Below, piece by piece: positions 37,401-51,215 of a DNA stretch of 64,000 bases. The notes beneath the pieces were generated by a model. That model did no database searches and was not told where the DNA came from. It saw only the letters and a list, made by a program, of their open reading frames with translations. Position 1 is the first letter of the stretch. Each line of letters starts with the position of its first letter. The position numbers and the translations under genes were made by a program. The DNA comes from Apis mellifera (taxonomy: Eukaryota; Arthropoda; Insecta; Hymenoptera; Apidae): positions 7,260,001 to 7,324,000 of the forward strand of contig NC_037651.1 of the NCBI RefSeq assembly GCF_003254395.2, read 5' to 3'.

Positions 37401-40400
37401 TAGAGCGGGAAAATTGAATTTATTCGCGGACCGATGGTTGGCTGGAACTCGATTTTGCCGTAGTGTCTGACCTTAGGCGCGGTAAGATCGATAGTCACTA
37501 CTATATAATTTATCATAGTCATAGAACGAAGCTTGCTCACGGCTGATCCGAATGCTCCTGATTCGATTCCCCTGGGTATTAGAAGCTTCAAACTTTTACA
37601 CATCTAATTTTCCGCCATTTCTCTAAAAATCCTTGCCCTCCTCCTTTTTTATCCCATCTCTCGTTCTCGAAAAAGGAGAAGGAAAAGAAAGATCGAACGC
37701 AAACGGATTTCAGGAAAACGAAATCGATTCTCGTCGCGCGTTTTTTCGCCGATATTTGTTCACCGATCTCTAATATCCCCGAAGAAAAAAGTGGTACGCG
37801 AAAAGTCTGGAATTCTTGGCTCGTAGAAGAGCGTAGAAAGCGATACGAAAATAGGATACACATGTAGCCATGGCCCGCATGCACAAAGGAAACGAAAGAA
37901 AGGTGACACTGTGAAAGGAGTTGAAAGGCTGAAAGTAGTCTGCTCCCGACCACCTGCACCCACCTGAATGGTTTGTTATAGTACGTCGTGTTTTCACTGG
38001 ATCTGCGCGACCTCGTCGCAGATTTTCTACTTCCACGGTATTCCATTGTCCCCTCTTACATCGCGGAGAGGAGTCGTATCGGCTGAATTTTCCTTCTAAC
38101 ACGTTCGAGCGTGCGCGTCAAATTCTCTGAAAAAAAAGAAAAAGAAGAAAGAAAAAAGAAAAAAATGTAAAAGAATTTCGTTCCACTTTCCATTCGCGTT
38201 CGGAACGAATCCGTCGGTGTGGACAGATATTTTCGATTTTTCGTTATTTCGTGATTATTATTCTTTGTACGTACGAGAAAAATAACGAAGTTGCGGAGAA
38301 TTCCCTTCGTTCAAACATCGATTCGCAATGCGTGTATCTGCATCACATAATAGAGACGAGATCTTTGCTCGGAGATTTTTCCTTGTCCTTTCTCATTTTG
38401 ATTTGACGCTGAGCCAGCATCGCGGGATTCTTTTTTTTTTCTTCTTTTTATGGGGTCAGGTCGAATGTATATCGCGGCGTGGAAAATGTCAGGGGTTACG
38501 GGACCCAGGAAGTTGCACTCGCTTCGATTACGGATGTTTCTTCGCTTGTTTCCTCTCTCTATTGATGCGACGGAAATTAATGCCTACTGGGACTGAAGCG
38601 GTTGAAATGTCAAACTTTTATTGCGTGCTTCTGCGTTGTAGCGTGGCCGGGATGTGGGAAGTCTTAAATTAAAGCCTGAAGTAGCGAACATCCTGGACGC
38701 AGAGTATTTTGTGTCAAATGGAATATTTCGACCGACGGTTGTATATTTCACGCGATTGCGCCACGATTTCCGTCTCCTCCCGGCTTTGTTAATTAATCGA
38801 CCGACCGTCTTAATCCTCCCTCCGCTAATTTATTTTAATTTCCACTTCAATAATCGGGAAGGATGCTTTATCCGTTCAACGTGGATAATGCGATATGCAT
38901 TACGTTATACGTCGAGTGAATCGAAAAGGGAAGGAAATCGATACGAGGATTGTATCCACTCTGTGCATGCATATTAATGCAAATTTCTTCTATCAAAGAG
39001 CCAGACGTTCTGGTCTCTGGAATTCTGGGATAAAAAATGGATCGCGAACAAAAAGCTCAGCGATACGAAACAATTTGAAAACCCCATAAAAGGAATTCTA
39101 TCGGTGAAAAGGAACAACGAGGCAAGAAGAAAGAATCTCGAGGAAAAGAATTTCGAACGAAGAGTAGAAACGAGGATTTCTCGAACGTGCACGATCTTCG
39201 ATTATTCTGCGATATCGTTTCTGAGGGATCGTGCACTCAGAAATACGATCAACGATAGGTTAACGCGGGGTAGAATTCGAGCTTAGAAACTTGCCAATGA
39301 GAAAATGAGATACAGAGTTTGCTCGAGTCTTTAAGTCCTGATCCTTGCAACCTCGAAGGATTCCCGAAGTATGGGAAATTAATCGATCAAACGATCGACT
39401 TTGAAACTATTCTCCCCGTACGATTAATAAAACGGTTAAAGGAATCTCGACAGCCTCTCTCTAATAAAATCTCTGCCTCTTAGTCAGATTACTTGATAAG
39501 AAGTTTCTCAGAGCAACAATTGGAACACAATTTTTCTTCAAAATCAACGATTTTCAAATTCTTCTACTCACTAGAAAATTCAAGAAAAAGAAAGGAAAGC
39601 ACATTTTTCTAGAAGACTTTGCCATCGAATCAATTTTCGAACAATTTCGCTCAATTTTCTCAAATTTATTCAAATTCCAAGGGAACAGAATTAAACGCGG
39701 TTGTTAAAAATCATTTTCCCCGCGCAAAAATCAACCACGTCCCCTCCCTTCTCTTCGAGGAATCCGATGTTGTTCGATCGGTCCCATCGGCGGATGTGGC
39801 CATTTCGCGAGAGACCTCCTCCTCCTTCTCCTCCTCCTCCGTCAAGTGGTCTCTCGTACGTTGTTACGCAACAACGCGGAGCGCGGAGCGCGAGGACGGT
39901 TGTTGAAGCGGTTAAGAATAGCGGTGCTTGTGTTCCACCCCTTCCCTTGTTCCTGATACGCCTCCACCCTCCTCCCCCTCCCCGAGATCGCGTACCCCTT
40001 TTCGTGCGTCCCCACCAGGTACGGCCTGTAGCGTAGTCAATGACATCATGGAAAGCCGTTCAACCTCTCCCTCCCCTCTCTTCCTCGCGCCGCCACGTTG
40101 GCCCACCTCGGCCCACCTCGTCGTCGTTAATGTGACGTCACCAACCACGCTTCTATTTTTCTCTCGCTCCCTCGACCCCCTTCCCTTCCCTCCTTCCTCC
40201 CGATCGGCATCCGTCTCCCTCCCGCACCGGCATTTGTGTTACACCGGTATTTTTATTGCGTTCGGTAAAACGGGCAGAGACTTCGCGTCGTTCCTTCTTT
40301 TTTTATCGAACCTCCCCTTCCCTCCCCTCCCCTCCCGCTTCGCCTGCCCGATCTCTATCTGCCTCAGTTTCTGTTTTCAACGAAGCGAGCGTGACCGGAA

Positions 40401-43400
40401 TAATTTAATAACCGGTCGTTGTTACGTTACACGAAAAAATAATTGTACTACTATATACTGCGACGATTCTTTCCTTTTTTTTTTTTAATATGTAAATATA
40501 ATTGGCTCGTTGTTTCAATTGCGCGCTTTGAAACATTCGTTCGCTTCTCTCTCTCATTTTTGGCCCGAAGTTACGCGTGCATCTTTTTCTCACTCTCTAA
40601 AAATTATCGAGCAGGATGTGTTTTCGAGTTTATTTTCTTATATATTCAAAGTTCCAGAGATACGAGTTTTATCTTCCAAGGATAAAAAGGGATAATAGGA
40701 CGAGTATTCGAATGACTGGGAGCAAAGTTAATGAGATTAAAGATATTCTCTAAAGGGATTGGAAGATTTTTAATATAAAATAGGTTGAAATCACGAGAGC
40801 TTGTCCACCGAATTTCGAAAGTTTCGTCGAGGAACCGCGGCGCTAAGATACCACCTAAGGTGGCCGCGCTTGCAGTCTTCGTAACGACGTGGATATTAAC
40901 GTACCTACGCAACGTTGTTCTTTTTTTTTCTTCTACTATTATTCCATCGAATCGTCCTCGCAAACTTGCAAAAGTTCCGCGTTACTTTCTCGCAGTACAA
41001 ATCTGAAATCTGACAAAATTATTAAATCTTTCGAATTAATTAAATTCCCTCGAAGCGAGAATGGTGTTCGAATTCGTTGCTTTTTTCGCCAATTACGACA
41101 ATTATTACGCACGAGTGTGGTTGATTCTCTTCTGCAGTTAATCTTCAAAGTCAATGTGAAATCGAGTGTTTCTTTTTCCCATCTCTCTCTCTCTCTCGCG
41201 CGCGCAGATTCCACGAGGAATATAAGCGTGACGTGGCGAGAGAAGAGGGATGAGTTGGTGCGTGGAGAGCCTGGAAGAGAAGCGGGAATGGATCCCCATG
41301 AAATTGTAGGTTAATTTTACTTGCTCCCGTGATTCCTCCCTCCCTCCGTCTCTCCCTCCCTCTCTCCCTGTTCTGGCACCGAGGCACCGAAGTTCCCTCA
41401 TTAAGAGCGCTATTAGCAACGAGGGTAGATCCTGATCGCGGAAAGAAACAGCGTCTGTCTGAAACAGAGGTTTTTATGAATTTTCGGCATCGCGATGATC
41501 AGTGTCGTCCGTTCCATTTTCTCTTCTCCCTTTTGGACGCGAGTGCGGGAATACAGTGGTGGAAACACAGTGGTTAAACCGTGACCAAGCCGTTCGTCCT
41601 TCGACGATTTTCAAATACTTGCCATCTCCAAGATTTGTCCGTTCCAATTATTCCAGCAATCGCGCACCCTTCTCGGATAATAATTATATCGGCGCGATAG
41701 TGGTAGTATTTTCTGAATTTTTTTACATAGTCTCTCTTTTTCTCTTTCTGTTTCTCTCTCCAAGTTATTTACGTTTGAAAATGTTTCAACGATATTTCGT
41801 GAATCTCTAAGATTTGGTCAACGTCCGTTCCAATTATTCCAGCAATCGCGCACCCTTCTCGGGTAATAATTATATTGCGATAGTGGTAGTATTTTTTGAA
41901 TTTTTTTACATAGTCTCTGCCTCCAAGTTATTTACGTTTGAAAATGTTTCAACGATATTTCGTGAATCTCCAAGATTTGGTCAACGTCCGTTTCAATTAT
42001 TCGAGCAATCGCGCATCCTTTTCGGATAATAATTATATTGCGATAGTGGTAATATTTTCTGAATTTTTTTACATAGTCTCTGCCTCCAAGTTATTTACGT
42101 TTGAAAACGCTTTCGACGATATTTCGTGAATCTCCAAGATTTGGTCAACGTCCGTTTCAATTATTCCAGCAATCGCGCACTCTTCTCGGATAATAATTAT
42201 ATTGCGATAGTGGTATTTTCTGAATTTTTTTACATAGTCTCTCTTTTTCTCTCTCTGTCTCTCCCTCGAAGTTATTTACGTTTTCGACGATATTTCGTGA
42301 ATCTCTAAGATTTGGTCAAAGTCCGTTCCAATTATTCCAGCAATCGCGCATCCTTCTCGGATAATAATTATATCGGCGCGATAGTATTTTCTAAATTTTT
42401 TTACATAGTCTTTCTCTCTCCCTCGAAGTTATTTAAAACATTTTTGAAAACGTTTTCGACGATATTTCGTGAATACGAGGCTGGCCTATTGTCGTGTTTC
42501 GGCGATACGCGTCCGAAACTGGCGAACGCGGGCGGAAGGAAACAATTTATTCGATAAAAGATCGGACAATTTGGAGGACAGGGAGGCGGGGGACAGAGAA
42601 CGAGGCTGTCCCTCTCGATCCGGGGAAGAAAGAGAGAAAATTTGCTCCCAGAAGCGAGGATGAAATCGATCGTTTAATCGAGGGGAAGTTGTGCGCGCGA
42701 TAGTGGAAGGATCGTTCCAGAGAAGAAGAGGAAAGGTCGGTCTCTTCTTTCGGGAAAGGTCGAATTCACGGCAGTCCGCTCGATACAATCCAATCTCTGT
42801 TATTCAGAGGGAAGGGAGGAAAGGGAAAGAGAGCGTTGGAGATAAGAAACATCGGCGGGCAAATGTCCATCCTTCACGATAGATAGATGGATAGCCACGA
42901 TAGCCGCCTTTCGCGATAGATATTCACACGTTTCCTTCCATTCGAAACCTTGGTATTATTTCCCGACCAACCTTGACTCTCGCGAATATTTAAATTCGAA
43001 ACGTTAAAACTGCATTAAGAGTTTCGAGCGTAGCAAGGAAAATCGGTCCTAAATCTTTCTCATCTTTCGCAAAAATTACTTTCCATCGTGGAAACTAATA
43101 GTAATAGAAATTCCTTCCTCGAGGCTGGAATTTTCCACGGAGGACGCTTGCACGCAACGGGACACGCGCCTGGACACCGCGAAAATAGCCAGTTTCATCT
43201 TTCATCCCTCCCGATCGCGCTGCGGCCGCGATTACGCGGCGGGGCGCAATTAGGGTCATCTGGAGTAAACCAGGTGAACGCCTCCCTTCTCGTCGCCCGT
43301 TTCTGCACGTTTGACATTTCGCTGGGCCGATCACGTGGCCGTTTTTGGCAAGTGCACCGGTCGGCGGGGTTTCGCGATTCGTAAGCTCGAAAGCGCACTT

Positions 43401-43490
43401 CGGAAAAGGGAGCGAATCCGGGCAGGAGAGGGAGGGAGCGCGAACAGAGGCGAGGGAAGGAGAGGAACGAACGAGGAAGAAGGAGAGAGG

Positions 43491-43521
<31 letters not shown>

Positions 43522-46500
43522 CATGCTATTTCTGTGCACCGCTGTGGCCTGCAGCACACGTTGCCACGTCACAGGGGCATTGCACTCGGTGACGTCACGA
43601 GGGCACAGCGTCATCGACCAATTGGAGGGAGCCGTTAACCCATTAACCACTCGGCTGTTCGTTCCACTGCGGTATCATGACCTCCTCACTATCCACCAAT
43701 CGTTTCGCTAGACACCTCGACCTCGTCCACCAAAATAATGATAATTATTCCGCGATCATTATTTTTCCGCGTTAGTCGAATCGAACGCGGCAGGATTCGC
43801 AAGAATTTCGGATTTTCAAGCGTTGATTGGAATTTACGAATCGATATCTTCGACACGTGACACGATTCGAGGCATTCCATCTGGCGGTATTCTGGTATCC
43901 GTGGTTCGACAAACAAGATAATGAAATTGCCAATTTGTAAATATACGTATATGTATATATATATATTTTTTTTCTTTCTCGCAAATTGTAATTAAACTCG
44001 TGATATTTTCGGTTGTCAATTTGCGCACAAGGTCAGCGTGTGAGCACGCAATAGCTGGATCAGGAAGGGCCATGTGTAAATTAGCCGAATTAGAGTGGAC
44101 TCAATGTATTTATGGATGCTGGGAGCACCCCAAAGGGGATGCTTATTTATAGTTGCCGCACGGTATTACGGTGGAGCAATTTTAGAAATTCATTTGCCTA
44201 TTTCTTCGGCTCTCCATATCTCGCATTATCGATGACCGTTTTGTTTTTTCTCTTTCAACCACGATTTCATCATCGTATTTACACATTGTTCCACATCGTG
44301 ATCACAATCGTTCTCAATTTTCTTCGATGATTACCGATCACGTGGATTTTTTCCTCGAGAAACGGTGGACAGATCTAAAAATAAGCTTGAAAGATCCTCG
44401 AGATCTCATCGAGAGAATTTTGCGAAACAAATCCACGCAAATTCGAAAAGTCCAGTTAATTTTTTTCTTCTCGAAACCAAAAGGATCCACGACTCGAGAT
44501 ATCGAGATTAACTTTCGTTGGAAAATTTTCGAATTTCCCTCTTAATATTTCACTTTCTTTCTTTCCCCCCCGTTTAACGATTACACGTACGAATATATAG
44601 TTCATAGTTTGGAAACTAAGGAAAGGAACGGTTCCACGAAGGAATTTTATTTTTCTAATCGTGGTGGGTTGCGAAGCGTTATGGTATTCCATCCGTGGCG
44701 CGTAGGATCGCGAGATACGCGTGGAAGTATCAACACGAGTTTATTAGCGTCTGCCGAGGAGACGTATCTTGAAATAGATACAGACTATTGGACTCTCTCT
44801 CCCTCTCTGTTTCTCTCTCTTGGAGGGGGGGACATAGTGATCACAAAACCGTTACACGCTCGGCAAGTGTCACGCACTTGTCATAAACCTCCTCGACGTA
44901 TCATATTCTCAACTTATCATCCACTTTCTGATTTTCCATCTCTCTTTCTCGATTATCCGAATCAAGTGTACCGAAAAACATCCCTTAAATATCCTGCGAG
45001 GAAAGATTCAACATGTTCGATGATCCTTCCTTCGTTAATTTAACATTGTAACGAGACTTCATCCGATTAATATTTCCCTTGAGTCCTCCAATAGGAGGGG
45101 AGAGGAATGTTGAAAGCTCTCTTTACCTTTTATTATAGAGGGAGGGAGAGAAAAGAAAGCATTCCTCTAAAAACCGCGAAAGCCAGAAGGCTTTTAGAAA
45201 AATCGATCGGCCGGTGTTTTATTCAACACCGGAGGGGGGATTATCGGTTCTTTTTTCCAAGGGAAGACGAAGACGGGCCCGCCTTGGAACCGGCAACCCG
45301 TTGCATCCCCTCTTTTTCTTCTCTTCTCTCGAGAACAAGGACGTTGCGCCGAATGGATGCAGGGTGCGTTCACCTTCTCTCGTTGCTCGCTCGTCGCAAC
45401 CCTGCTTCTTTTTCTTTATTCTCTTCATCTTTCTTTTCCTCTCGTTTCTTCCCTTCTTCTCTTCGAGAAAAGTCTTTTCTCCGTCCATGATCTCTTTCTC
45501 TCTCTCTCGTTGTTGATTTAAAAGCCGCGAAATCACGAGGGCTTAACGAGGACTCGGGCTACTCGAGCGAAACAAAGCAAGTGTTCTCAGCATCGGTGGT
45601 AGCCGTAACGTAACGACACGATGATTCTTTAAACAGGCGAATCTTGAATTTTTATCGGGAGGAGAGATCGGCGCGATTCGCAATCTTTCTCCTGCTTGGA
45701 AAGAACGAGGAGAGAGAGACGTGAAAATTGTGAAAACGAACCGCTTCACGCCATCAAACGAGCCCCCTTTCTCTTTTTCTGTTTCTCTTGTTTACCAAGG
45801 CTGACGTTTCAATTAAGTCGGAGTACCACTGAAATTTTCACCGGTTACTTGTTTTCTTTGGACTTCTTTTCAGGTTCAATTTCTGGAATCAAGAAGCTGA
45901 AAAAAACCAGACTACTCGGGCGAAGCTTCGCTATTTTCTCTTTCTTTTTCTCCTTTTTCTTTTTTTCCCTCTTTTCCTTTCTTCTCCCTTTGTAGAAATT
46001 TCCCTGAACGACGATTCAAAATTGGACGTACGAAAGAAGTACAATATGCTCAAATTTCACCAGCTTGTTCTTTTCCATCTTTTTTCTCTTTCTCTCTCTC
46101 TCTCTCTCTCCTCTGTTGCCCGCTTTGAAACGAGCTGCAACTCGAGCGAGCAAAAAGTAATGAAGACGGAACGGGGAGAGTGTCCTCGTCGTCTTTATGC
46201 ACTTTACTTTATTCGCTATAATTAAAGTCGACGCTAAAGAAGTGTACCGCTTCTTCTTTATTCATTAACAAGTTGTACCGCTGTTTAATAACCAACGCAT
46301 CGAATCATTGCTGGAAAAACTCGATCTCAATGATCTGGTGTTAACAAAAGATCTATCATTTGTCCTCAACTTCGAAAATCGAATCGAGCATTATCAGATA
46401 TTATTATTATTATTATTAATACAATTTCGACAATCCTTGGAAATTCCATTATTTTCAAATATTCAAAAAGAGGAGAAGAAAGTTTCAATTATTAAATATT

Positions 46501-49500
46501 CCGCGTTCCTCTTTTTCTTATTTTTCGTAACTTTCAAACGGAATAGCAAATTCGAGCTAATAATTGTAATAATCGAATACTCCCTTTGCCGAGGCAGTAA
46601 CAGGTCGGCCTCAAGTAACGTCAAACATAATTAAACCGAGGAAAAGGGTGTCTCTCTCTCTCTCTCTCTCTCTCTCCCTTCTCGACGAAAAGGAGGCCCA
46701 CCCTCCTCGGGATGTGCAAGTTTAACCGGTTGAGCCAGTTTGTGCGGTGAAAAATGGGGCGAGAAAATGCGAAAAGCGCAACGATGGCCCGCGAGGGTTT
46801 GTTCTGCTTCTTCTTTCCTTCTCTCCTTCCTTCCCTCCTTTCTCGCATGCTCGCAGTTTTCAGCCGGACTTGTGACAAGCCAGAGCTATGCGTGACCCGT
46901 CTGCGTGCGTAATTCCGCCGGGACAAAGAGGAAGCGAGAGGGGAAAAAAGAGCAACCGAGAAAGAAAGGCGGGGAAACGGATCGATAGGGACAGCTTGGC
47001 TGTGACGTTGCCGAAGAAACCACACGTATTTCACGTATTAACCAGGCTCGAGGAGTGGCCGCTGCGCTCGTGGAACGTGGCATCTCCGTAATAATAATTG
47101 AATCGTTGAATTTTTATCATCCTCCTACAATCACTCTACAATCCTTCCCCAAATTTATTTATTATATTCCTCTTTCAGGATACGTCCCCGTGTAAACAAC
47201 AACAGTCGCGCTCCCCGAACAATATTTTCCATCGTCCCCCATCCACGTTCCTTCTCCGTCAACGATTCGACAAACGAGATCAAACAAGTTGGATACTCGT
47301 GTCCAACGTTTCGATTATCGAGCTTTCAGTTCGCAACTGGAGGGAGGAGGATTATATAACGTTCTCCCTTTACTGCGCGCCATTTCTCTCCTTAAAACCG
47401 TTTAAAAAGAGAGAAGAAAGACGGAAAGAAAAGGAAACGATTCTCGAGAAGAGAAAGAAAACCCTTCTTTCCTCGAAACTTATAATCAAGAAAGAGAGGG
47501 AGAGAATCGAACAAGTCGAGGCTATAATTTTCCTCCTCCACGAATGGGCCACGAATCCGCGATCATAGAGACGCGTATAAGCGAGGCTGACGTACCACTT
47601 GTTCGATGACGTCGATGACGACGACGAAGGAAGATCCAGGTGGCCGACAACTCTTGGCGTCTCGGCCGATTACGCGTGCTAGCCGCGTCTCCTTCCCACC
47701 CCCCCAGTTGCGCAACCCAGAGAAGTACGAATCCACAAGTCTGGCCGCACGCGCGCTTTCCTTTCGCCCTGGTCCTTTTGGATCACGTCCAACAACCTAC
47801 CCTTCACACCGTGGAACACGCTGGTTAATTAGCCGCGTTCAAAAGTCCGCCCGGTCGGTCGGTCGGTCGTCGTCATCGTTCTCTTTGTCGACGTCGTATT
47901 TAATCGTGTTCCCGCGGTTACGGGCTTCCGTGACCTTGGCGCCGCCCGCAAATCCCGAAGCGGAGAGGCTTTTTTCGCGTCCGCCAGCGCGTATTCGTTC
48001 TCGTCGATTGAAAAAAAAAAAAAAGAAAGACGAAAAAGTTTTCGATGGAGGAAATTGCTTGGAAATTGTGGTTCTTTTCTCTTTTTCGATATCGAGATAA
48101 CCGAGTTTCGTCCAGTCCGAATCGTATCGATACGATATTCTAAAGATCCATGTATTTTTTCGTCACTATATATATCTTAGAATATGCGAATTTTTATTAA
48201 AATAAAAATAAAGCGAAAGATATTTCGCGTATATCCTTTCTGGATGACTAGAGAAACTGTAAAAAGTAGATTCCATTTTCTATAATCATTTCTAATAGAT
48301 TATCGAATTTCTTTTACCGCGAAATTCGAAAGGAAGTTTCTCGTGTTTGGAACGAGTGGCGCGTGTTCCCGGAAAGCCAGTGTCAACATGTCTAACTCGA
48401 AGCGTTTCCAATTCGATCGTTCCAAATTACTCAGTAACCAGCCCCCTTCTCCCATTTCTCAAAGGAAACGGAGGAAAATTCACGCCGCTCCAAAGTCCCT
48501 TTAACATTCTTCGTCGTCCAAGTCTTGATGTCGTTCCTCGAAAGAGAGTAGAAAAGTATAACTAATTTATAAAAAGTATGACAGTATGGAAATTATTCCA
48601 CTTAGGATTAAGAAACGATATACACTTGCCCGGGTTAAAAATAATGCTTCCCGGGAAAATTCTTTTTTATCGCTGCTACGTTAACCCTTAACGGTGGTGG
48701 TGAAGAGAAAACGTTTGGATCGAATCCAGACGCGATTTATAGGAAGTTAGCAAAAGCCTTTATTGCCACGTTCGATCCTTGGCTAACATCAAACAAGACG
48801 CGAGACGTTTTACGGACCACCTCGTCTAATAGACGATTCCCTCGAACGTCGAGCGTGGATATTTATCGCGCCAGACACCCGTGGCTCTGTTCGGTTTGGT
48901 CGCGTTTACCGCGCCACCGATAAAGAAGTATATTTCTTTATGAAGATTAACGTATCCCAATATAATTCCCTCGGTAATATAATACTTGGAAATCAATATT
49001 CGTGTTGCTTCGTAAGCCGCGAAAGCAGTAACGCGTTTCCGTGTTTCTCTCCGTGAATCTCTGATCATCGTCCGAATATACGCGTACATTGACGTAATAA
49101 TACGCGTTTGTGTTGCGTTTCAAAGCAGCGTTAATTTTGAAACTTTTCGAATTTTTCTTCGATTCTCGTATTCATCAGTTTGTGTGCCGATGAAAAGGAA
49201 AAAAGAGTGTTCGCAGAATATCGTTTGTTCAACGTGGTCGATGATGATGATGATGGATGTTGTTTTTTTTTTTTTTCTGTCACAGGCACCAAGTTTCTGT
49301 GCAGCGAGGTGATAGCGCTAATAAGGAGCGAGGTGGACGAGATCTGCTTGCAAATCATAAATTTCGAGGATTTGAGCTCGCAGCCATCCCCGCAGCCTGC
49401 AATTCCGCCCCCAAGCCAGACCAACAACAGGCTCGTCACACGCTGTAAGTTCCAATCTCTCTCATCTTCTTTTTCTCTCTATCTCTCTCTCTCCTCCTCT

Positions 49501-51181
49501 CTCCGTTTCATCCAGATCCACGTTTCTCATTTTCCACTTTGATTCATCCGTTGCCAGAGAATCTCATCTCTTGTAAATTTCACGTCCAATTTGCATTCAC
49601 GTGTGTGTTGTGTGTTGTGCTCGCTGTGCATTTCCCGCCCCCTCCTCCCGTTTATTACGAAACGTTTTGCGAATTAATGCCTGGGTCCAACCTTCATATC
49701 AAGTCCGCAAAAGTCTGGAAGTGTGCACGTTGTGCAATTTCGTTTAAAACTTTTCGTGTGTCTTTTGCTTTCCTTCCTTTCTTTCTTTCTTTCTTTCTTT
49801 TTAATCCTCGTAACGTAAAGAGGAATATGTTGACGCGTTTGAAGAGATGAAAAAAAAAAAAGTATACTTTCGATTCCGGTAAAAATGTCTCACTCGTGTC
49901 TCCGTTTGTCCTATTTAATCCGTCGGATATTTCTCTTTTCTTTTCTTTTCTTTTTTTTTCCCCCCCTTCTTTTTTTCTCTTGTGCAACTGTCGAGGACAC
50001 TACTAGGTCACGTAGTCAAGTGTTAAGTTTGGGTGTGTCTGTAGGGTAGCGTACTTGGTGTGACCTTTCTTGCCACAGACTGACGAAAAGTGCTTGTAAA
50101 AATTACCACCGAGCTGCTTTATTGTCCGACAGAATGCATCCGCGAGTGCATTCTTTTTTTCCACTCGGCGGACTAATGAAATTCGAGCTGTTTTTCTCCT
50201 TTCCGTTAATCGATCGACGGATGGATTAATTTACTCTCGATTAAAGTGTCGTTGAGCGAAGAGTCAAGGAAGGGGAAATAAAAATAAATCGAATTAAAAT
50301 ATATTTATATGTCGGAATGTAGAGATCGTTGAGATGTAAGAAATATCGATTAAACGATCGTCAGATCGTAATCGATTTGTCTCTGAGAATTAATCTTGAA
50401 ATTAACCTCAGATTATATTCTATTTTCATTCAGTTTCGAGATTTAAGATTTCGAAGAGCTTAAAACTATCCTTTACCCTGAGGATCGTCTATGATTCAAA
50501 TTTCTGGATAACGCAAGAGCGATTTTAATATCTTAGATTTGAAAACAATCCATCCAGATTTATAACTTAGATTTATATAACCCGTTCATAATGATTCAAT
50601 TTAGAAACGATAATCGAAATACACCGAATCTTTTCGGATCAAAGTTAAATTATGAAAATTGTTTATACTTGCCTCTTCCTTCCTTCGTTTGAAAAGTGGC
50701 GAGCAGAAACGCAAACACCCCAATTTTTTGTGCGCTCGAGAAGCGTGAAAGCCTCGAATGTGAAATCTCGAGTGGGTCCTTCCGCTTTGACGAAGTGTGC
50801 TGAAACTAATTAACTTTAATCAAAGTAATTACCTTCGAAAGAGAACGAGTTTGAACGATCGGTTTAAACTTAACACTTTTTTGGGGAAGGGGATCGACGT
50901 ATATCTTCCGACGTATCGGAAAGAGGGATAATTAACTTGACGTTCCTCTGTGCGTTGTTAAACGGAAATGGAAATGGATCGTGTTTTCGATCACGAGAAA
51001 ATTAGTTCACCGGATGGAATTAGAATAAGGATCCTCTCTCGACTCTCGAAGAATTCTACGACCAAGCGGTGCACGCTTGCAATATTAATACCTCTTTTTT
51101 TTCCTTTTTTTATATCGTCATTTGTACAAATTGCGACTCGTATAACCTCTAGAAACACGATCATTACTAAATCAAGGCGTC

Positions 51182-51215
<34 letters not shown>

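Larger units (their letters stand above)
35945..49285 (+). other. sei: sei intron 2 (13.3 kb)
   Basis: No nested gene recognised. GC-rich islands lie at about 39730-40380, 43080-43680, 46870-47080 and 47580-48010, two of them with a TGACGTCA palindrome (40133, 43590). A five-copy minisatellite is at 41630-42475. GA/CT tracts occur at about 43485-43516, 46089-46110 and 46651-46678. Open frames in the islands lack recognised domains. Confidence 0.7.

Noticed and set aside
41502..42557. Chain of similar peptides (NYSSNRAPFSDNNYI...)
   Set aside because: Produced by minisatellite array A. Unit lengths are not multiples of three, so no single protein is maintained.
47606..48100. 164-codon plus-strand frame
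   Set aside because: Explained by GC/CpG richness of an intronic island; composition dominated by Ser, Arg and Pro, with a poly-Lys end from an A run.
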